Source: Fasciolopsis buskii (taxonomy: Eukaryota > Platyhelminthes > Trematoda > Plagiorchiida > Fasciolidae). Taken from it: a DNA stretch of 64,000 nt. How positions within the stretch are numbered: position 1 is the first letter of the stretch; every line of letters starts with the position of its first letter. The notes under the pieces are model-generated. The model was not told where the DNA came from, did no database searches, and was given only the letters and a program-made list of their open reading frames with translations. Below are positions 59,413-64,000 of the stretch, in pieces. The position numbers and the translations under genes were made by a program. Location of the stretch: contig LUCM01008731.1 in assembly GCA_008360955.1 (NCBI GenBank), positions 65,382 through 129,381 of the forward strand. Reading direction: 5' to 3'.

Positions 59413-59693
59413 TCAAGGATAATAATCCCTAATTAAGCGGGATATTTGATCATGCTTTGGTGTGCTCTCGAAAATCATGGTCGTTGAGCTTGCCAGGCTC
59501 AAAGAGTTAGATGAGGGAGCACCCTCGGAACTAATCGGCAGCGTTCTCCCTTGGGAGGATTCACACGATGAAATCATTACCGAACCCGTGACTACATGTT
59601 CTTCAGTTTCGACGAACTCGTTTAGATTGTAGGCTCCGGGACGGAAGCCGTGCTTTAAGTACGCAAATTCCAACGGATAGTTCTCACTACTGT
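59413..59693 (-). CDS. Candidate terminal exon, Ser/Glu-rich tail
   Basis: On the minus strand CTACTACAACTTCCGCTTTCAG is a strong 3' splice site (AG at 59695-59694). Two bases complete a codon and 92 codons follow to TGA at 59415-59413. The protein starts SSENYPLEFAYLKHGFRPGA, continues YNLNEFVETEEHVVTGSVMI, and ends in a serine-rich region followed by FESTPKHDQISRLIRDYYP. Codon use is balanced, and an AATAAA lies about 240 bases downstream. This is the best terminal-exon candidate in the window. It may be a cytoplasmic tail, but no domain is recognised. Upstream exons were not identified. Confidence 0.5.
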
Positions 59694-59984
59694 CTGAAAG
59701 CGGAAGTTGTAGTAGAGAGACTGAGAAAATATATGGGGATTATGTTGACAAATTTTCGATCCACAAAGCATACAGATGGCGATAGTGCAGAATCTATTGC
59801 AAAGAATCACTCTGTGCACTCGAAAGAGCAAGATCAAGAGAGAATAAGAAAATAACGAGAAAGCTGGCATTGGCATCAATAAAGGTATAGCAATAGACAG
59901 AAAACATTAAAATAAGAGGCATTTCAACATATGCTATGAAATGAAAGGATACAGAGGTCGCTAATTATAATCCGACAGTCAAAC

Positions 59985-60716
59985 AAAAGTAAACCAAACA
60001 GTCAGTCCTGCAGTCAGCCAGTCAGGCAATCACGTTATCGGTCAGTCTGGCAGTCGGGCATGCAGGAATTCAGTGACTAAGATTTTATTAAGTTAGTCTG
60101 TTAGTCATTGACAGTGCAACTCAGTTAGTCACGAATGGCAGTCTGTTAGTTGGCAGTCATTCAGGCAGTCCGCAAGATGGTCAGTCATTCAGTTGGTCAC
60201 TCAGCCAGTGAGTCCGTCGGTCATTCGGTCCTCGAGTCGGTCAGTCAACCATTAAGTCAGTGATTTAGTCAGTCAGCCTGTCAGTCACTTAATCAGTCAA
60301 TCACTCAGTCAGTCAGACAATCAATCTGTTAATCAATGGATTAGTCAACCAGTAGGACAGACATTCACTCAGTCAATCTGTCCTTCAATCCGTCTGACAA
60401 GAAGTCATCTAATTTAGACGTTCTTTCACTCAGAAGCATAGTCGGCCAAATGTCTGTCATTCATTCAGTCATTCAGTCGTTAATAACAGTCATTCCGTCA
60501 GTCAGTCAGTCAGTCAGGAAAACAGTCAGCGAGTGCTTCAGTCAACCAGTCAGGCAATGAGAGTGTACGTCAGTCACACGAAAGCCAGTTAGTCAATCAG
60601 CCAGATTATCAAACAAATAATCAGACAATCCTTCAGTTAGTACTTGGTTCAGTCAGTCAGGCAGTCAATCAGTCAGTCAGTGAACCAGTCAGTCAGTAAG
60701 TCAGTCAGTCTCTCCG
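59985..60716. repeat. Degenerate (AGTC)n tetranucleotide tract
   Basis: About 730 bases dominated by CAGT/AGTC units with frequent substitutions (GTCATTCAGTC, CAGGCAGTC and similar). The purest stretches are near 60495-60515 and 60650-60710. One strand is GTCA-rich throughout. Confidence 0.85.
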
Positions 60717-61345
60717 TCCCCAATTCGAGTTAATCCTTCATGGTAATATTCGGTTGCATGCTACTCTCTTGTCTCTTACTCTGTTTCCTTCCCTTTTCCC
60801 TTCTCTTTCCCTGCTGATTTGTTTTTTAATCTATTGACTGTTTTGTAATATTCTTACGATTTTCCTCCTTTAATCAGATTGTTGTTTGGAAGTATTTTCA
60901 TTCTTGTCTGGGCCCGTACCTGGCAACCTACAACAGTGGCTTTTATTCATCGTTCTGTAACATGAAATAAACTCATTTCCTGATATCCACTAGGATCTAA
61001 TTGTGGCTTAATGATCTCTCACTGAACGTGTATGCCATTCGATTATGTTTATGTAGTCTTTATTAGTGATGAATGAGTGCTAACATAACCCGAGGTGATT
61101 ACTCTGTACAACTTACTATTATCGCTGTTCCGCGATAGCCCAGCTAGACTGAGGGTACACAAGTGTCCCCAATTTAGAACGTGGTTAAGATTTGTGTAGT
61201 TTTGTCAGTATTGGTCGAACCAACTTATCGTCGAGAGCATTTGACCCGGGATTTCGCCCTCGAATTCAGTCACTGGCGGCCATGTTCATAAATATTATAA
61301 ATTTTTAACTTTCCCTTTATCAAATGTTCACATTAGACTGCAATC
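60717..61345. other. No supported feature
   Basis: A pyrimidine-rich stretch near 60760-60810 follows the tetranucleotide tract. No exon or mobile element was recognised. Confidence 0.35.
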
Positions 61346-61556
61346 TCATACTCGTAGGGGAAAACACTGGTTCACAGTAAAGTGGAGTTGATTATAATGT
61401 GACTGATATCTGACGTTAACAGTTAGTGGTTCCTCACAGACAACGGTAATCGTCTGAATAAAGTTGGTTCTGACCACAGGCTGTTCCTGGCAAACACCAT
61501 CTTTTTCATAAAAAGTGACATCGGCACACCCGGAGCTCTTCTTTGCCTTCACAGCG
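61346..61556 (-). CDS. Candidate terminal exon, cysteine-containing
   Basis: On the minus strand GAGTCCAG precedes an open frame of 70 codons ending TGA at 61346. It reads AVKAKKSSGCADVTFYEKDG, then VCQEQPVVRTNFIQTITVVC and a tail with four regularly spaced cysteines overall, ending NQCFPLRV. Cysteine spacing and beta-prone composition suggest an extracellular module. The pyrimidine tract before the AG is poor, which lowers confidence. It lies just upstream of, and antiparallel to, a LINE relic, and the plus strand here does not read as RT. Confidence 0.3.
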
Positions 61557-61629
61557 CTGGACTCAGATTGATCACATTATCATTTGGCATGGATCAATCG
61601 AAAATTGGTGATCTTCATGGGCCAATAAA

Positions 61630-62540
61630 GACAATGATGTCGTCTCAGACAGAAATCTCTCTGATTTCGATTTGGTGAACGATGTTGTGCCATTGTGTGA
61701 AGATCTAAGTAAGCTACAGGTTTTTCCCGATCGTCTGAATTACAGTGTAGCTATGCTTTGAATGTCTTTCGGATATTCGAAGTGTAAAATGCTGTGTGCA
61801 GGACGGGGTTGGCTTGAGACCGAATTGCTATTGCATAGGAGCAATTGGATGAGGTGGATACAATCAGTTACTCACCTGTTACTCACCTAGTGGTAGTATA
61901 TCGGGTGAATTTTCTTCGTGCTTGCAGAAGGTTCGATAGGCATTTGTTAATTTGAGGCACATGTGAAGCCAGCGTGACATCCAGTGATCGATCAGAGATG
62001 AGCAAATACGGCTGCAATGAGGTTGCTATTGTTCTACGGTACCGAAACATGGTTGTTGAGAGCAGTTGTGTAAAGAATTTCAATGTCTGAAAACCGTTGT
62101 CTTCGAGGTATTGGTACAATACGGTGGAAGAATTTTGTGAGTAACTCAGAAGTTAGGTGTAATGTAGTGGGTCCTTGGATTCAATCTTTAGAACAGACAT
62201 TGAATCAGAATAGATTAAGTTGATTGTTCCATGCTTTGCGATTGTCCACACAATGAGTGCTTAGTACACTGCCCTCTGAGGCACACAGTTTTTGGAAAAT
62301 TATGAAAATCTTAACCAGTGGACTGGCTCTTATAGGTGCAGCTGATGTCTACTGTATCCCCTCAGGCTAGGATCAGAGACAGTGATTGCTGTGGTTCGAT
62401 ATACCTGTCAGTGGTGTTCTTGCGTCCGAAATCATCTCTGGACTGTTTTTCAACCTACTATTTCGCTGTTGATCTTTCTTGTTCCTCAGTTTTTACCCTT
62501 TAGAGTAGATGTTGCTATGAGGTAGCAACGAAAACCAGTT
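61630..62540 (+). pseudogene. LINE family B relic, third copy
   Basis: The plus strand reads DFDLVNDVVPLCEDLSKLQ (catalytic YADD replaced by VND), then RLNYSVAML and GYSKCKML. FVNLRHM and SQRDIQ follow, then LLLFYGTETWLLRAVV, ENRCLRGIGTIRWKNFVSNS and GPWIQSLEQTLNQNRLS, with MKILTSGLALIGAADVY near the end. A T-rich 3' region and GCTATGAGGTAGCAAC (62514-62529) follow, shared with the fragment at 41837. It is more decayed than the copy at 49.3 kb. A minus-strand open frame at 61883-62119 is a shadow of it. Confidence 0.85.
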
Positions 62541-64000
62541 CACTTTTGGCGCAAGGTTAACTGCCGCATAAAAGCTGAATTGAATACTAAAGGGAAGGTA
62601 GGAGAGCAGTACGGTTGATAAAACCACCATACTGAACCAGACATCCAATATGGTCCGAATGGATTTAGATAGAAACCAGAAGTTACTGTGCCATCGTATG
62701 GGAAATAGTGGGATGTGTGTGGTTTGTTCATCGGAGAGTAACCATCCAGGTGGACTGGTGGAGTATGTTAATGAAGTACTGCTGAACTATGATGAATACT
62801 CAGGGGTCTTTGTAAAAGCTAACAGCACGATGAAGGCAGTTATTTGGTGAAACAGTGTAACTACAAAGACTGAAGAATAATTTACTACCTTTCACAATGG
62901 GTCATGAAGTTCCAAAGTACGATATCTCTAATGTGCTCAAGTTATCTAACGAACGTGACAGAGAAGATACTGACTTAATGAAAGGAACGGGACTTTCGCG
63001 AATTTCGGGCCTAGTTGCCAAGACTTCAGAAATACGACTTCTTATTTTGTGCAGCTGTCTTCTCTATGAAAAGGAATGGGATATCCATACAAACAATGAG
63101 GAATGAAAACTGACGTCCTCTTATCGCCGGGGAAATCTTCACACTGTTAAGTTCACGCAACAGTGTTCCGCATTCGTCAAGAAATATTCATTCTGAATCC
63201 AGTCTAGAATAATCCACAGAGGCTTACGGTTGGATTGGTCGAGAACTTTTAGATCGCAAAATTCCAAGCAGACAGGTGATTTGAGTGCACCAAATAACTT
63301 CAATCCAAACAGTTGTAATTGTCAAATAGGTTACCTGCACTCTGGTGCCTTAAGCAACTTCACCGGTTCAACGATTTACCACTGTGCTCGGCATTCCGTG
63401 TGATCACTCGATTCTGTCCAAATTCAGGTGGCAATCTGATCACCGCCGGTGAGGAAGCAGAAACAAGACAAGAAGGGTAAAATGCGGAGAATTCACAACA
63501 TGAAATCGGTATAATGATTCCCTGGTTTCTGACTGGCACAACAAATTGCCCTGGTCTGATACTGTCGGCATGCCCGATAATCTAATGAAGCAATCATATC
63601 TATCCGACGAACGGTGGATTCCATGCATATCAAGGCTTTGAACAGACCCCCGACCCATCCGATTTTCACAATGCGCAGCGTGAGCCACGAACCATTCACT
63701 CAGTCTAAGACAGACAGAAATGATGTTCGCCTTTTAATAAAATTGCCTGATAGTTGCTCTAGAGAATTTTGGACAGTAAAGTTGATAGACAGCGGATACA
63801 GGGAGATGCGCACAGTCAGATAGCCGGAAGATTTTATGAACACGAGGGAATAGGTTGTTCTGAAACCTGCAGTTTGGTATTATCTTATTCTCGCCTAGAG
63901 GTTTATCACAAGTATCTGAGAATAAAATTCTAGTGCTGTTATGTAGTGTAAAGAAGGAAGAAGACGTCTGCTCTTATTCCGTCCTGGTAATTTTTAATTG
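62541..64000. other. No supported gene
   Basis: Plus-strand frames at 62650-62850 and 62897-63106 and overlapping minus-strand frames at 63440-63699 (60-82 codons) have no recognisable similarity or splice signals. Confidence 0.35.

Noticed and set aside
1..64000. Bacterial-type features (operons, ribosome binding sites, CRISPR, prophage)
   Set aside because: No long ORFs, no repeat-spacer arrays and clear eukaryotic retroelements; the window is a eukaryotic nuclear sequence.

Overview
This window looks like nuclear DNA from a parasitic flatworm (trematode or cestode). It is moderately AT-rich and full of microsatellites. It has no operons, no bacterial-type start sites and no long uninterrupted genes; any coding sequence would sit in short exons. 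The strongest evidence for the assignment is the mobile-element content. I recognise two non-LTR retrotransposon (LINE) families whose reverse transcriptase style I associate with flatworms, a Penelope-like element with a GIY-YIG endonuclease, a Tc1/IS630-type DNA transposon, and a tRNA-derived SINE. I cannot name the species.

Region by region. 0-8 kb: a possible terminal exon (minus, 266-340), a possible 36-nt micro-exon (minus, 3573-3608), a LINE relic (minus, 5200-6160) and a well-bounded 58-nt micro-exon candidate (plus, 7642-7699). 10-16 kb: a SINE copy, a Tc1-type transposase relic (minus, about 11800-12960), and two copies of a unit flanked by (TA)n that resembles a decayed hammerhead ribozyme. 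16-31 kb: several short exon candidates, including a two-exon model for a small secreted peptide (29022-29175), and another hammerhead-like relic (26541-26588). 31-44 kb: a second SINE, a phase-consistent five-exon gene model (36282-37557), a better-preserved hammerhead-like motif (38598-38642), an inverted duplication whose arms share a reading frame (39877-40279), a MITE-like inverted repeat (40940-41081), a LINE 3' tail and the Penelope-like relic. 44-64 kb: a trinucleotide microsatellite abutting a SINE tail, two more copies of the second LINE family (49.3-50.5 and 61.6-62.5 kb), a third SINE, a tetranucleotide tract of roughly 730 bp and two candidate terminal exons on the minus strand.

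The clear protein homologies are to transposable elements, and these are mostly broken by stops and frameshifts. The host exons are predictions from splice-site signals, open frames and phase agreement; none has a domain I recognise. The most distinctive theme is the co-occurrence of hammerhead-type motifs with a Penelope-like element, since Penelope-like elements are known to carry such ribozymes. The second is the inverted duplication at 39.9-40.3 kb, whose arms differ largely at synonymous positions in one shared frame.
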